Shown: positions 1-9,203 of the stretch, one piece after another | How positions within the stretch are numbered: the stretch's first letter is position 1 | How the letters are laid out: every line of letters begins with the position of its first letter | Source of the DNA: JAODBQ01 sp047602055 | GTDB lineage: Bacteria; Actinomycetota; Acidimicrobiia; Acidimicrobiales; Ilumatobacteraceae | Reading direction: 5' to 3' | NCBI GenBank assembly: GCA_047602055.1 | Contig: JASGIG010000001.1 | Span: forward strand, 3,100,001-3,164,000 | Length of the DNA stretch: 64,000 bases | Notes under the pieces: generated by a model | Databases searched by the model: none | Seen by the model: only the letters and a program-made list of their open reading frames with translations | What the model was told of the DNA's origin: nothing | Program-made: the position numbers and the translations under genes

Positions 1-311
1 CCGGTGGTGCTGTAGCGGGTGTGGCCGAGGCCGTGGTAGCCGCTGAGCGTCGCCATCGTCGCCGGCGTGAACACGTTGGTGACCAGCCCGGAGTCCTTGT
101 GCATGCGCACCCGGCTGCCGTCGCTGACGGCGATCCCGGCCGCCTCCTGGCCTCGGTGCTGGAGGGCGAACAGGCCGAAGAAGACGATCTGGGCGATGCC
201 TTCGCCGTGCGGGGTGGACACGCCGAACACGCCGCACTCCTCACGTGGCGAGTCGTCCTGGCCGTCGCGATCGTCATGCCGGCCGAGCGTCACGGGCACC
301 TCATCGAGCAT
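1..311 (-). CDS. purF: Amidophosphoribosyltransferase PurF, N-terminal part (runs off window)
   Basis: First committed enzyme of purine synthesis; it transfers glutamine-derived ammonia to PRPP in the cytosol. Only about 103 N-terminal residues are in the window. After a short leader (MLDEVPVTLGRHDDRDG...) comes ECGVFGV with Cys26, which in this family becomes the N-terminal nucleophile after propeptide cleavage, then LQHRGQEAAGIAVSDG and HKDSGLV, all typical of the glutaminase (Ntn) domain. The ATG at 309-311 lies inside the last codons of purC, an 11-base overlap that suggests translational coupling. The 3' end lies beyond base 1. Confidence 0.93.
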   Translation of the reverse strand, partial: MLDEVPVTLGRHDDRDGQDDSPREECGVFGVSTPHGEGIAQIVFFGLFALQHRGQEAAGIAVSDGSRVRMHKDSGLVTNVFTPATMATLSGYHGLGHTRYSTT

Positions 312-1251
312 CTGCCAAGGCCTCCTGGATGCGTGCGCCCACCGGATACGAACCCCTCACGAACTGCTCCCCCGTGAGCCGTTCGTAGGCGTCGACGTAG
401 CGGGCCGTGGTGGCCGCCCACACCGACGGGTCGAGCGCCGGCGGTGGGCCATCGCCGCGGTAGCCGGCATCGAGCAGGGCACGGCGGACGACCTCCTTGT
501 CGAGGCTCTCCGGTTCGTCACCTGCTGCAAGCCGTTCATCGTAGGTGGCCGCCACCCAATACCGGGATGAATCCGGGGTGTGCAGCTCGTCGATCAGCAG
601 CAGCGTGCCGTCGTCGGACAGGCCGAGCTCGTACTTCGTGTCGGCGAGGATCAGGCCGGCCTTGGCCGCGATCTCCTGTCCCCTCCTGAACAGCGCCAGG
701 GCGATGCCCTGCACGTCGTCCCACAGGTACTGGTCGACGAGGCCGCGGCTGACCACCTCGGCGCAGCTCAGGGGCTCGTCGTGCCCGCCCTTGTCGGCCT
801 TGGTCGTCGGGGTGACGATCGGCTCGGGCAGGCGCTCGTTCTTGCGGAGGCCGTCGGGGAGTGTGTGGCCGTAGACGGTGCGGCGCCCGGCGGCGTACAT
901 CTGCCAGATCGACGTGGATGTGACGCCGGTGATCACGCCGCGGACGACGACCTCGACGGGCAGCGGGATCGCGCTGCGGGCGACCAGCAGGTTCGGATCG
1001 GGGACGGCGATGACGTGGTTGTCGACGAGGTCGGCGGTCTGCTCGAACCACCACGCCGAGAGCTGGTTGAGCACCTGGCCCTTGTAGGGCACGCCGGCGA
1101 TGATCCGGTCGAACGCCGAGAGGCGGTCGGTGGTGACGAACAGGCGCTCGTCGCCCCAGGCGAACGAGGCGCGCACCTTGCCGTCGCGCCGGTCCGGCAG
1201 GTCGAGCTCGACGTCCATGTACGGCTCGGGCAGCGTGGTCATCGTGCTCAT
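301..1251 (-). CDS. purC: SAICAR synthetase PurC
   Basis: Phosphoribosylaminoimidazole-succinocarboxamide synthase, the step that joins CAIR and aspartate using ATP in purine synthesis. The 316-residue protein is of the longer, single-domain type. Both family signatures are visible: ILADTKYELG and LIDELHTPDSSRYW; the ATP-binding N-terminus has TTDRLSAFDRI. The start ATG lies 6 bases behind the purQ stop, and the stop overlaps the purF start, so purL-purQ-purC-purF form one leftward operon. An in-frame ATG three codons later is an alternative start. Confidence 0.95.
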   Translation of the reverse strand: MSTMTTLPEPYMDVELDLPDRRDGKVRASFAWGDERLFVTTDRLSAFDRIIAGVPYKGQVLNQLSAWWFEQTADLVDNHVIAVPDPNLLVARSAIPLPVEVVVRGVITGVTSTSIWQMYAAGRRTVYGHTLPDGLRKNERLPEPIVTPTTKADKGGHDEPLSCAEVVSRGLVDQYLWDDVQGIALALFRRGQEIAAKAGLILADTKYELGLSDDGTLLLIDELHTPDSSRYWVAATYDERLAAGDEPESLDKEVVRRALLDAGYRGDGPPPALDPSVWAATTARYVDAYERLTGEQFVRGSYPVGARIQEALADAR

Positions 1252-1257
1252 CGGGGG

Positions 1258-1992
1258 TCAGCGCTCCTTGGCGTGGCGCACGCCGTTCTCGAACAGCGGC
1301 AGGCAACCGGTGGTCGGTGCCGGCTCACCGCGCCGGCGTCGCCTCGCCGCCTCGGGGTGCTGGCGGGGGATCACGTGGTTCTCGGGGTGGGGCATCAGGC
1401 CGAGGACCAGCCCGGTCGCGTCGCACACCCCGGCGATGTCGGCGACCGAGCCGTTCGGGTTCGTGCCGTTCGCGTAGCGCAAGGCGACCTGGCCGGCGGC
1501 GCGGAGCGCCTCGGGGTCGGGGTGGACGTAGCGGCCCTCGCCGTGGGCGATCGGGCATTCCAGCGTGTCGAGGCCGGCGGTCCAGATGCAGCGGGTGGCC
1601 GGGTCCGGTTGCAGCGCCACCCACTCGCAGTGGAAGCGACCGTCGGCGTTGTGCCCCAGCGCGCCCGGCAGCAGGCCGGCGCCGGTGAGCACCTGGAGCC
1701 CGTTGCAGATCCCGATGATCGGCTTGCCGGCGGCGACGAGCTCGGCGAGCGGGTCGGCCAGCCGGTGGCGGAGCTGCAGCGCCCACATCCGCCCGGCGCC
1801 GAGCGCGTCGGCGTACGAGAACCCGCCGGCGGCGACGAGGATCTGCGCTCCGCGCAGCTTCGCCGGGTCGGCGACCGCGTCGGCGAGCAGCACCGTCTCG
1901 GCGTCCGCCCCGGCGAGGTCGAGCGCGAACGCCACGTCGTGGTGACGATTCGTCCCCGGCGCCACCAGCACCAGCGCCCGCGGCCGGCTCAC
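1258..1992 (-). CDS. purQ: FGAM synthase glutaminase subunit PurQ
   Basis: Class I glutamine amidotransferase subunit that feeds ammonia to PurL in formylglycinamidine ribonucleotide synthesis. The 244-residue protein has the nucleophile elbow GICNGLQ with Cys96 and, near the C-terminus, LMPHPENHV carrying the His and Glu of the catalytic triad. Its presence as a separate gene shows that PurL here lacks its own glutaminase domain. It is transcribed leftward between purL and purC. The 172-base gap to purL is unusually long for this operon and holds repeats. Confidence 0.95.
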   Translation of the reverse strand: MSRPRALVLVAPGTNRHHDVAFALDLAGADAETVLLADAVADPAKLRGAQILVAAGGFSYADALGAGRMWALQLRHRLADPLAELVAAGKPIIGICNGLQVLTGAGLLPGALGHNADGRFHCEWVALQPDPATRCIWTAGLDTLECPIAHGEGRYVHPDPEALRAAGQVALRYANGTNPNGSVADIAGVCDATGLVLGLMPHPENHVIPRQHPEAARRRRRGEPAPTTGCLPLFENGVRHAKER

Positions 1993-2164
1993 GCCGCCAC
2001 CCCCGGCGTGAGCCGAGGTTGACGACCGATCGCGCCGATCCGGCCATTGTGAGCGCCAAGTTCCGAACTTGACGCACGGTCGCGCTTGGCGGGTTCTTGA
2101 CGCACGGTCGTGCCGATCGGGGCGTTGTGAGCGTCAGGTTGCGTACTTGACGCACGATCGCGCC
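1993..2164. repeat. Imperfect tandem intergenic repeat between purL and purQ
   Basis: The gap contains several degenerate copies of a unit built from TTGACGCACGGTCGCGC and TTGTGAGCGTCAGGTT or TTGTGAGCGCCAAGTT. Full or partial copies of the first motif occur near 2020, 2070, 2097 and 2143. No open frame with coding character fits it. It could be a mobile intergenic repeat or a transcription-processing element; no function is shown by the sequence. Confidence 0.7.
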
Positions 2165-4966
2165 TCATGACGTGGCTCCGGTGAAGGTGGCGACGAGGTG
2201 GTCGACGGCGACGGCGCGGGTGCCCTGCGACGTCGTGACCGTGAGGGTCCGCTCGGCGGTGACGGTGCCGAGGACGGCGACCGGCTCGCCGAGCGTCTCG
2301 GACAGCCAGGCGACGTCGTCCGGTGCGAGCTCGCAGACGAAGCGCCCGGTGGACTCGGCGAACAGCAGGGTCGTGTCGTCGAGGCCGGTCCCCGCAGCCG
2401 GCAGGTCGAGCGCCGCCCCGAGGTCGCCGGCGATCGCCATCTCGGCGACGGCGACGGCAACACCGCCTTCGGACACGTCGTGGCAGGCGACGATCCGGCC
2501 GCTGCGCAGCGCCTCGTGCAGCCGTCGATACCGCGCCGGCGCGTCGGGATCCGGGGCGGGCACGACGGCCGCCCCGTCGACCAGGCCGAGCAGCGCCAGG
2601 TGGCTGCCGGCGAGCTCGGTCGCCGTCCGCCCGACGAGCACGAGCGCGTCGCCGGGGCGGATCAGCTCCGGCGTGACCACCGCGCCGGCGTCGGGCACGT
2701 GGGCCATCGCCGTGATCACCAGCGTCGGTGGGATCGCGTGTCGGCGGCCGTCGCTGCCGAGGTACTCGTTGTTCAGCGAGTCCTTGCCGCTGACGAACGG
2801 AGCGCCGAACGCCACGGACGCGTCGCAGCAGCCCCGAACGGCGGCCATCAGCTCGCCGAGTGTCTCCGGCCGCCGAGGGTCGCCCCACGAGAAGTTGTCG
2901 AGCAGCACCGTGCGCTCGGGATCGCCGCCGACGGCGACGACGTTGCGCATCGCCTCGTCGACAGCTGCGTGGGCCATGCGCTCCGGGTCGTGCAGACCGA
3001 ACCACGGGTTGACGCCGATGCCGACGGCGATGCCGTGGGTGTCCTGCGGCGCGGCGAGGACGACGCCGTCGGCATGCCCACGCCCGTCGAGCCCGAGCAG
3101 CGGGCGGACCACGGTGGCGCCGAGGATCTCGTGGTCGTAGCGGCGCACGACGTCGACCTTCGAGGCGATGTTCGGGTGGGCGAGCAGCGCCAGCAGCGCC
3201 GGCACCGGGTCGACGGCCGCCGGCGTCGGCGGCGCGCCACGGTTCGGGCTCGGCAGCACGGCGCGCATCGCCCGGGCCGGACGGCCGTCGTGGAGGAACG
3301 CCGTCGACAGCTCGGCGACCAGCTCGTCGCCGGCGCGGACCCGCAGCACGCCGTCGCCGGTGAACGTGCCGAGCACCGTCGCCTCCACGCCGTGCCGGGC
3401 GCAGCGCTCGACCAGCGCGTCACGGTGCTCGGGCGGCACGGCGACGACCATCCGCTCCTGGGCCTCGCTCAGCCAGATCTCCCACGCCGCCAGGCCGGGA
3501 TACTTCAGTGGAGCGAGGAGCACGTCGACGTCGGCGCCGACGTGCTCGGCCATCTCGCCGACCGCCGATGACAGCCCGCCGGCACCGCAGTCGGTGATGT
3601 CGGTGTACAGGCCCCAGCACTCGTCGAGCGCGTTGATCAGCAGCTGCTCGGTGATCGGGTCGCCGATCTGCACGCTGGCGCCGGCGACGTCGCCGGTGGT
3701 GGCGTCCATCGTCGCACTGGAGAACGTCGCGCCGCGAAGGCCGTCACGCCCGGTGCGCCCGCCGAGGACGACGACGAGGTCGCCGGGCCCGGCGCCGGGG
3801 ACCGGCGGCCGGTCGGGGGCGACGCCGATGCACCCGGCGTAGACGAGGGGGTTGGCAGTGTACGCCGCGTCGTAGAGCACGGCGCCGGCGACTGTCGGCA
3901 GACCGATCTTGTTGCCGTAGTCGGCGACGCCGGCGACGACGCCGGCGGCGATCAGCCGCGGGTGGAGCACGCCGTCGGGCAGCTCGCCGGTGGGCAGGTC
4001 GGCAGGTCCGAAGCAGAGGATGTCGGTGACGGCGATCGGCCGGTGCGACGTGCCCATCACGTCGCGGATGACGCCGCCGACGCCGGTGTTGGCGCCGCCG
4101 AACGGCTCGACGGCCGACGGGTGGTTGTGGGTCTCGGCCTTGACCGCCAGCGTCGTGCCCTCGGCGAACGAGACGATCCCGGCGTTGCCGACGAACGCGC
4201 TGCGCACGAACGGGGCGGCGATCCGCTCGGTGGCGTCGCGCAACTGGCGCAGCAGCGGGGCGACGCTGGTGCCGTCGTCGGCGGTGATCGTCGCCCGGAA
4301 CGTCTTGTGCGCGCAGTGCTCGCTCCACGTCTGGGCGAGCATCTCCAGCTCGACCTCGGTCGGCTCGCGGCCGGCGGCTCGGTAGTGAGCGACGATCGCC
4401 TCGAGCTCGGCGGGGTCGAGGGCCAGGCCGCGCTTGGCGTTCAGCGCGGCGAGGCCGTCGGCGTCGAGCGTCGTGATCGTGACGATGCCGGCCGACTCGG
4501 TTCCGGCGGCGGTGGTCTCGACGAAGGCCGGCTCGATCGGCGCCGGCGCCCATCGCTCGACGACGTCGTTGGCCAGCAGCCTGCGGGCGAGCAGCGCGGT
4601 GGCGGCGCTGTCGAGCGTGCCGCTGACGGCGAAGTGGGTGCCGGTGGCGGCGTCGCCGATGTCGACGCCGACGATCGCCGCGGCGTCGCGCACCGCGCCG
4701 GCGACGGCGTCGGTGACGCCGGGGTGCAGCGCCGTCTCCAACCCGCCGACGGGATCGTCCCAGCTCAGCGACTGCAGCAGCGGGTCGGCGAGGACGGGCT
4801 CGAGCGTGGCGCGCGCCGCGCTGTCGAGATCTCGGGCGAAGAAGACGACGTCGGCGACCTCGATCGCCTCGACCCCATCGAGGCCCAGGGCGCGGGCCTG
4901 GGCGGTGAGCGTCGCGGCGCGGGGGTCGGGTTGGCGGCTGCGGATGGTTGCGCGTGATCCGGCCAC
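2165..4966 (-). CDS. purL: FGAM synthase PurL with fused PurS-like N-terminal region
   Basis: Synthetase subunit that converts FGAR to FGAM with ATP and ammonia from PurQ. It has 933 residues, against about 740 for the usual small PurL. The extra N-terminal part (about residues 1-165) contains GLDGVEAIEVADVVFFARDL and, later, GTHFAVSGTLDS with LLANDVVERW, which resemble the PurS-type fold used as the first domain of large PurL proteins. No separate purS is seen. The core shows KAETHNHPSAVEPFGG and GGRTGRDGLRGATFSS. It lacks the C-terminal glutaminase. The start is GTG at 4964-4966, since no ATG lies upstream of the conserved part. Confidence 0.93.
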   Translation of the reverse strand: MAGSRATIRSRQPDPRAATLTAQARALGLDGVEAIEVADVVFFARDLDSAARATLEPVLADPLLQSLSWDDPVGGLETALHPGVTDAVAGAVRDAAAIVGVDIGDAATGTHFAVSGTLDSAATALLARRLLANDVVERWAPAPIEPAFVETTAAGTESAGIVTITTLDADGLAALNAKRGLALDPAELEAIVAHYRAAGREPTEVELEMLAQTWSEHCAHKTFRATITADDGTSVAPLLRQLRDATERIAAPFVRSAFVGNAGIVSFAEGTTLAVKAETHNHPSAVEPFGGANTGVGGVIRDVMGTSHRPIAVTDILCFGPADLPTGELPDGVLHPRLIAAGVVAGVADYGNKIGLPTVAGAVLYDAAYTANPLVYAGCIGVAPDRPPVPGAGPGDLVVVLGGRTGRDGLRGATFSSATMDATTGDVAGASVQIGDPITEQLLINALDECWGLYTDITDCGAGGLSSAVGEMAEHVGADVDVLLAPLKYPGLAAWEIWLSEAQERMVVAVPPEHRDALVERCARHGVEATVLGTFTGDGVLRVRAGDELVAELSTAFLHDGRPARAMRAVLPSPNRGAPPTPAAVDPVPALLALLAHPNIASKVDVVRRYDHEILGATVVRPLLGLDGRGHADGVVLAAPQDTHGIAVGIGVNPWFGLHDPERMAHAAVDEAMRNVVAVGGDPERTVLLDNFSWGDPRRPETLGELMAAVRGCCDASVAFGAPFVSGKDSLNNEYLGSDGRRHAIPPTLVITAMAHVPDAGAVVTPELIRPGDALVLVGRTATELAGSHLALLGLVDGAAVVPAPDPDAPARYRRLHEALRSGRIVACHDVSEGGVAVAVAEMAIAGDLGAALDLPAAGTGLDDTTLLFAESTGRFVCELAPDDVAWLSETLGEPVAVLGTVTAERTLTVTTSQGTRAVAVDHLVATFTGATS

Positions 4967-5062
4967 ACACTGAACCTAGGAGCCGCAGTGGTCCTCCCCG
5001 AAGCCACTGCACGAAAAGTACGTGTGAGCGGCGGCGGTCCGTTGCCCCTACGGTGCAGCGCC

Positions 5063-6403
5063 GTGCAGGGGAGCGATGCGGACGTGATCGTGGTCGGCGC
5101 CGGCTCGGCTGGCGCGGTGGTGGCGGCACGCTGCAGTGAGGACCCGGCCTGCCGGGTCCTGTTGCTGGAGGCGGGACCGGACCACCGCAGCGCGGGCACG
5201 CCGGCGGCCATCGCCGGCCCGTCGTTCCAGTCGGCGCTGGCGCTCCCGGGCCGCACCTGGCCACGGCTCCTGGCCAGCCGCGCCGCCGGTCAGGAGGCTC
5301 GGGTCTACCTGCGCGGTCGCGGCGTCGGCGGCTCGTCGGCGGTCAACGCGATGGTCGCCCTCCCCGGTCATCCCGACGACTACGACGAGTGGGCGTCGCG
5401 GTACGGCTGCGCCGGCTGGGCGTGGGCCGACGTCGCCCCGTGGTTCGACCGCCTGCCGATCCCGCTGCATGCCGCTCCGGCTGCCGAGCGGGGGGTGGTC
5501 AGCCGGGCGCTGCTCGCCGCCGATCCGGACGCCGCCGCGGCGCTGCTGACTCGCACGGCGGACGGTCGGCGGGCGTCGGTCAACGACGTCTACCTGGAGC
5601 CTGCCCGGCAGCGGCCGAACCTGGTGATCCGTGGTGACTCGCTCGTCGACCGGGTGCTGCTCGACGGTCGCCGTGCCGCCGGCGTGCGCCTGGCCGACGG
5701 CACCGAGCTGACCGCGCCGACGGTGGTGGTCAGCGCCGGGACGATCCACTCGCCGGCGATCCTGCTGCGCTCGGGCGTCGAGCGGCGGGGGATCGGCGCC
5801 AACCTCCACGACCACCCGTCGTACCCGCTGGCGATCGTGCTGCGCGAGCCGGCCGACGTCACAGGCCTGCCGATCTCGGTGCTCGCCCGGCACACGTCCG
5901 GTGCCGCGCCCGACGACCTGCAACTGCTGGCGATGGACGCCGCCGACCTCGCCGCACCGGACCTCGGCATCTTGCTCGTCGGGCTGATGCGCAGCGGGTC
6001 GCGGGGGACGGTCCGGCTGGCGGCGAGCGATCCGGCCGTCGACCCGGTCGTCGACTTCGCGATGCTCGCCGAGCCGTCGGACGTCGTCGCCCTGCGGGCG
6101 GGGATCGAGATCGCCGAGCGGGTGCTCGACGGCACAGCCTTCGCCGCCGTCGGCGACGTCGCCCCGCACGACACGAGTGATGTCGGCATCCTCGCCGCCG
6201 TCGGCGACTACGTCCATGCGGTCGGTACGTGCCGGATGGGCGCGCGGGTCGACGACGCCGCGGTCGTCGACCCGCGCTGCCGCCTCATCGGCTACGACGG
6301 TCTGGTCGTGTGCGACGCCTCGGTGATGCCGAACGTCCCGCGGGCCAACACCCACCTGCCGACCGTGATGATCGCCGAACGAATCGCGGCCACGCTGCGC
6401 TGA
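5063..6403 (+). CDS. GMC-family FAD oxidoreductase (choline/alcohol dehydrogenase-like)
   Basis: Flavoprotein of the glucose-methanol-choline family; the substrate, probably an alcohol, cannot be told. The N-terminus has the FAD-binding DVIVVGAGSAGAVVAARC, then LLLEAGPDH, and RGRGVGGSSAVNAMV. The C-terminal active site shows DYVHAVGTCRMG and ANTHLPTVMIAERIA, giving the usual His/His pair. I chose the GTG at 5063 (446 residues). A GTG in frame at 4988 would add 25 residues unlike the family and lie only 21 bases from the divergent purL start. Confidence 0.88.
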   Translation: MQGSDADVIVVGAGSAGAVVAARCSEDPACRVLLLEAGPDHRSAGTPAAIAGPSFQSALALPGRTWPRLLASRAAGQEARVYLRGRGVGGSSAVNAMVALPGHPDDYDEWASRYGCAGWAWADVAPWFDRLPIPLHAAPAAERGVVSRALLAADPDAAAALLTRTADGRRASVNDVYLEPARQRPNLVIRGDSLVDRVLLDGRRAAGVRLADGTELTAPTVVVSAGTIHSPAILLRSGVERRGIGANLHDHPSYPLAIVLREPADVTGLPISVLARHTSGAAPDDLQLLAMDAADLAAPDLGILLVGLMRSGSRGTVRLAASDPAVDPVVDFAMLAEPSDVVALRAGIEIAERVLDGTAFAAVGDVAPHDTSDVGILAAVGDYVHAVGTCRMGARVDDAAVVDPRCRLIGYDGLVVCDASVMPNVPRANTHLPTVMIAERIAATLR

Positions 6404-6588
6404 CCGCCCCTCGGCCGGTGGCTGACCTCCGAGTCCCACGCGCTCCTCCGAGTCGCAGCTGCCCGCGCGAGTCCGTGGCGCGCCCCCGTGGTACACGTGG
6501 GACTCGGTTGGACACCTGGGACTCGGACTTCGGTCGGAGCCGGTCGCACGACGATCGAGCCCGCCCCGCGCTGTGGTAGGACGCCGGA
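6404..6588. repeat. Intergenic region with inverted and direct CCGAGTCCCA repeats
   Basis: A perfect 12-base inverted repeat, CCGAGTCCCACG at 6429-6440 and CGTGGGACTCGG at 6496-6507, is followed by another direct GGGACTCGG near 6518. The arms are about 55 bases apart. It follows the GMC gene and precedes a rightward gene, so it could act as a terminator or binding site. No gene is seen here. Confidence 0.55.
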
Positions 6589-7554
6589 ATGGCCGTGACG
6601 AAGGGTCGGTACACGACGGGTCTGCACGAGCTGGGCGACAGCTGCTTCGCCTATCTGCAACCCGATGGCAGCTGGGGATGGAGCAATGCCGGCCTGGTGG
6701 TCGGCGATGGGGCGTCGCTGCTCGTCGACACGTTGTTCGACCTGCGCCTGACGCAGCGGATGCTCGACGCGATGAACCCGGCGACGACCACCGCGCCGAT
6801 CGCCACGCTCGTCAACACCCATGCCAACGGCGACCACTGCTACGGCAACGAACTGGTCGAGCAGGCCGAGATCATCGCCACGTCGGCGGCGGCGCACGAG
6901 ATGACCGAGGTGCCGCCGGCGCTGCTCGCCGGGCTGATGCACGCCGAGGGCGACGTCGGTGAGCTGTTCCGCTCGTTCTTCGGCGACTTCGAGTTCGACG
7001 GCATCGACGTCCGCCTGCCGACGCGCACGTTCGACGGTCGACTCGACGTCGAGGTCGGCGGCCGGGTCGTCGAGCTGATCGAGGTCGGCCCGGCACACAC
7101 CGCTGGCGACGCGCTGGCCTACGTGCCCGACGCGCGGATGATCTTCACCGGCGACATCCTGTTCGTCGGCGGCACACCGATCGTCTGGGCCGGCCCGCTG
7201 TCGAACTGGGTGGCGGCGTGCGACCTGATCCTCGGCCTCGACGTCGACACCGTGGTGCCCGGGCATGGGCCGGTCACCGACAAGAGCGGGGTGGCCGAGG
7301 TGCGCGACTACCTCGCGTTCGTCGACGAGGCGGCGACGGCTCGCCACGACGCCGGCGTCGACGGCTGGGAGGCGGCGCGCGACATCGCCCGCGAGATCGG
7401 GGCGAACCGTGAGTTCCAGGGCTGGGGCGAGGCCGGGCGGATCGCGGTCAACGTCGACACCGTGTACCGCACCTTGGACCCGGCGTACCAGAGCCCCAAC
7501 GTCGTCGAGCAGTTCCGCCGCATGGCCCTGCTCGATGGTCAGCCTGGCGGCTGA
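6589..7554 (+). CDS. Metallo-beta-lactamase fold hydrolase
   Basis: Zinc hydrolase of the metallo-beta-lactamase superfamily, 321 residues; substrate unknown. The metal motif is HANGDH (His78, Asp82, His83), with a later His in EVGPAHTAGD and the Asp ligand in IFTGDILFVGG, followed by VVPGHGP. That order is typical of glyoxalase II-like and related hydrolases. The N-terminal LHELGDSCFAYLQPDGSWG is typical of the small-molecule hydrolase branch. The gene stands alone between the GMC gene and convergent PPK2. Confidence 0.85.
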   Translation: MAVTKGRYTTGLHELGDSCFAYLQPDGSWGWSNAGLVVGDGASLLVDTLFDLRLTQRMLDAMNPATTTAPIATLVNTHANGDHCYGNELVEQAEIIATSAAAHEMTEVPPALLAGLMHAEGDVGELFRSFFGDFEFDGIDVRLPTRTFDGRLDVEVGGRVVELIEVGPAHTAGDALAYVPDARMIFTGDILFVGGTPIVWAGPLSNWVAACDLILGLDVDTVVPGHGPVTDKSGVAEVRDYLAFVDEAATARHDAGVDGWEAARDIAREIGANREFQGWGEAGRIAVNVDTVYRTLDPAYQSPNVVEQFRRMALLDGQPGG

Positions 7555-7568
7555 CCCGTCCGGCGTGC

Positions 7569-8351
7569 TCAGCCCGGGTCGATCTCGAGGTCCTGCTGCT
7601 TGGGCACCTCCCAGCCCCAGCGCAGCATGCCCTCCTCGATGCGCTCGTTGACCCGTTCGATCACCTGGACGCGGGCCAGGCGCTTCTGCTCGCCGGACAT
7701 CACGTCCCATGGGGCCAGGTCGTGGCCGGTGCGGCGGAACATGTCCTCGGCAGCCTGCTCGTACTCCCGCGTCTTCCCACGGTTGCGCCAGTCCTCGTCG
7801 GTCAGCTTCCAGCGCTTCAGCGGGTCGGCCTTGCGTTCCTCGAAGCGCCGCAACTGCTCGTCGTCGCTGACCTGCAGCCAGAACTTGACGAGGATCACGC
7901 CCTCGTGGACGAGCGTCGTCTCGAAGTCGACGATCTCCTGGTAGCCGCGCTGCCACTGCTCCTCGGTGGCGAAGCCCTCGATCCGCTCGACGAGCACTCG
8001 CCCGTACCAGCTGCGGTCGAACACGGCCATCCCGCCGAGGCCGGGCAGGTTGCGGTAGAAGCGCCACAGGTGGTGGTGGCGCTTCTCGTCGAAGGTCGGC
8101 TTGGCGAAGCTGAACACGGTGAAGTGCCGCGGGTCGAGCGGTTCGACGAGGTGCCGGATCGCCCCGCCCTTGCCGGCCGCATCGAGGCCCTCCATCACGA
8201 CGAGCAGCCCCGGGCCGATGCCTTGCTCGCCCATCTCGCCGCCGAGGTGCAGGCGCAGCTGCAGGAACCGCTGTTGCGCTTCGACCAGTCGCCGCCCGTA
8301 CTCCTTGCGGTTGATCCGTGCGGTGAGGTCCAGCTCGTCGAGACGCCCCAT
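7569..8351 (-). CDS. ppk2: Polyphosphate kinase 2 family protein (PPK2)
   Basis: Polyphosphate-dependent nucleotide phosphorylation, 260 residues, one PPK2 domain. The Walker A segment is MEGLDAAGKGGAIRHL (about residues 53-68) and the lid/Walker B region is FDRSWYGRVLVER (111-123); WRNRGKTREYEQAAEDM is also typical. The length and single domain fit the short class that phosphorylates nucleoside mono- or diphosphates, but the direction of reaction cannot be assigned. The ATG at 8349-8351 precedes MGRLDELDLTARI. It follows SURF1 by 10 bases and is probably cotranscribed. Confidence 0.93.
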   Translation of the reverse strand: MGRLDELDLTARINRKEYGRRLVEAQQRFLQLRLHLGGEMGEQGIGPGLLVVMEGLDAAGKGGAIRHLVEPLDPRHFTVFSFAKPTFDEKRHHHLWRFYRNLPGLGGMAVFDRSWYGRVLVERIEGFATEEQWQRGYQEIVDFETTLVHEGVILVKFWLQVSDDEQLRRFEERKADPLKRWKLTDEDWRNRGKTREYEQAAEDMFRRTGHDLAPWDVMSGEQKRLARVQVIERVNERIEEGMLRWGWEVPKQQDLEIDPG

Positions 8352-8361
8352 GGGCGGCAAC

Positions 8362-9144
8362 CTACTGCGCGACGCGCGACAGTTCGTCGGCGATCGGCGG
8401 CGGGCCACGACGCTTGCGAGACGTGCCGGACCCCTTGTGCGCCGAGCGGCGCACGGCGAGCACCCAGCCGACCACCACGCAGGCGCTGAAGACGAACCAC
8501 TGGATCGTGTAGCTCAGGTGCGGCCCGTCGTCGAGCACCGGCGGGGCGACGTTGACCGGGTAGCGCCCCTCGGCGGGCGTCGACACGAGCAGTTGCAGGT
8601 ACATCGGCTCGACGTCGCCGCCGAACTGCGGAGCGAGCTTGGGGATCTCGATGCGGTGGACCTCGGCGAGCGTCACCCCTGACGGGTCCGACGTCTGGCC
8701 GAGGCCACGCGTCTCGGTGCGGCGCAGCTGGCCGATGAGGGTGACGGTGCCGCCGGGAGCGGGTGGCGCGGCCTCGGTGCCGGGGACGAAGCCGCGGTTG
8801 ACGATCAGCACCGAGCCGTCGCCGGTGCGCAGCCCGTCGAGGACGTTGAACCCGGCCTGGCCGTCCTGCGATCGGTTGACCTCGATCACCTGCTGGTCGG
8901 GGAGGTAGGTGCCGGTGACGGTGACCCGCCGCCACTCGATGGCGTTCGGATCAGCGCCGGGGGCGAGCACGTCGCCGATCGGGGCAACGTCCATGTCCGC
9001 GTTCGTGCTGACCAGCGCGTTGAACGCCTGGCGCTCGTGCAGCCGACGGATCTGCCAGAACGCGAGGTCGACCATGACGACGACGGCCAGCGCGCACAGC
9101 AACGTGAACGCGATCCACTTCGGCTTGAGCAGGAAGCGGTACAT
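8362..9144 (-). CDS. SURF1 family cytochrome oxidase assembly protein
   Basis: Membrane protein that helps assemble heme-copper oxidases. The 260-residue protein has the family architecture: a transmembrane helix near the N-terminus (WIAFTLLCALAVVVMVDLAF), a long extracytoplasmic part with EWRRVTVTGTY and QIRRLHERQ, and a second helix near the C-terminus (FVFSACVVVGWVLAV) preceded by LSYTIQWFVF. A short basic tail follows. It is divergent from the DUF4262 gene, 59 bases away, and lies upstream of PPK2. Confidence 0.92.
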   Translation of the reverse strand: MYRFLLKPKWIAFTLLCALAVVVMVDLAFWQIRRLHERQAFNALVSTNADMDVAPIGDVLAPGADPNAIEWRRVTVTGTYLPDQQVIEVNRSQDGQAGFNVLDGLRTGDGSVLIVNRGFVPGTEAAPPAPGGTVTLIGQLRRTETRGLGQTSDPSGVTLAEVHRIEIPKLAPQFGGDVEPMYLQLLVSTPAEGRYPVNVAPPVLDDGPHLSYTIQWFVFSACVVVGWVLAVRRSAHKGSGTSRKRRGPPPIADELSRVAQ

Positions 9145-9203
9145 CCGTCCCCATCGTGGCGCACCGAGGGCGGTTCGACACAGCAGGACTACCGTCGGCG
9201 GCG

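Noticed and set aside
580..2022. Long plus-strand open frames opposite purC and purQ
   Set aside because: High GC leaves antisense frames open; composition (long runs of Arg, Gly, Ala) is non-coding and the minus strand holds recognised enzymes.
4988..5062. The upstream GTG start for the GMC oxidoreductase
   Set aside because: The added 25 residues have no family similarity and would leave only 21 bases between divergent starts.
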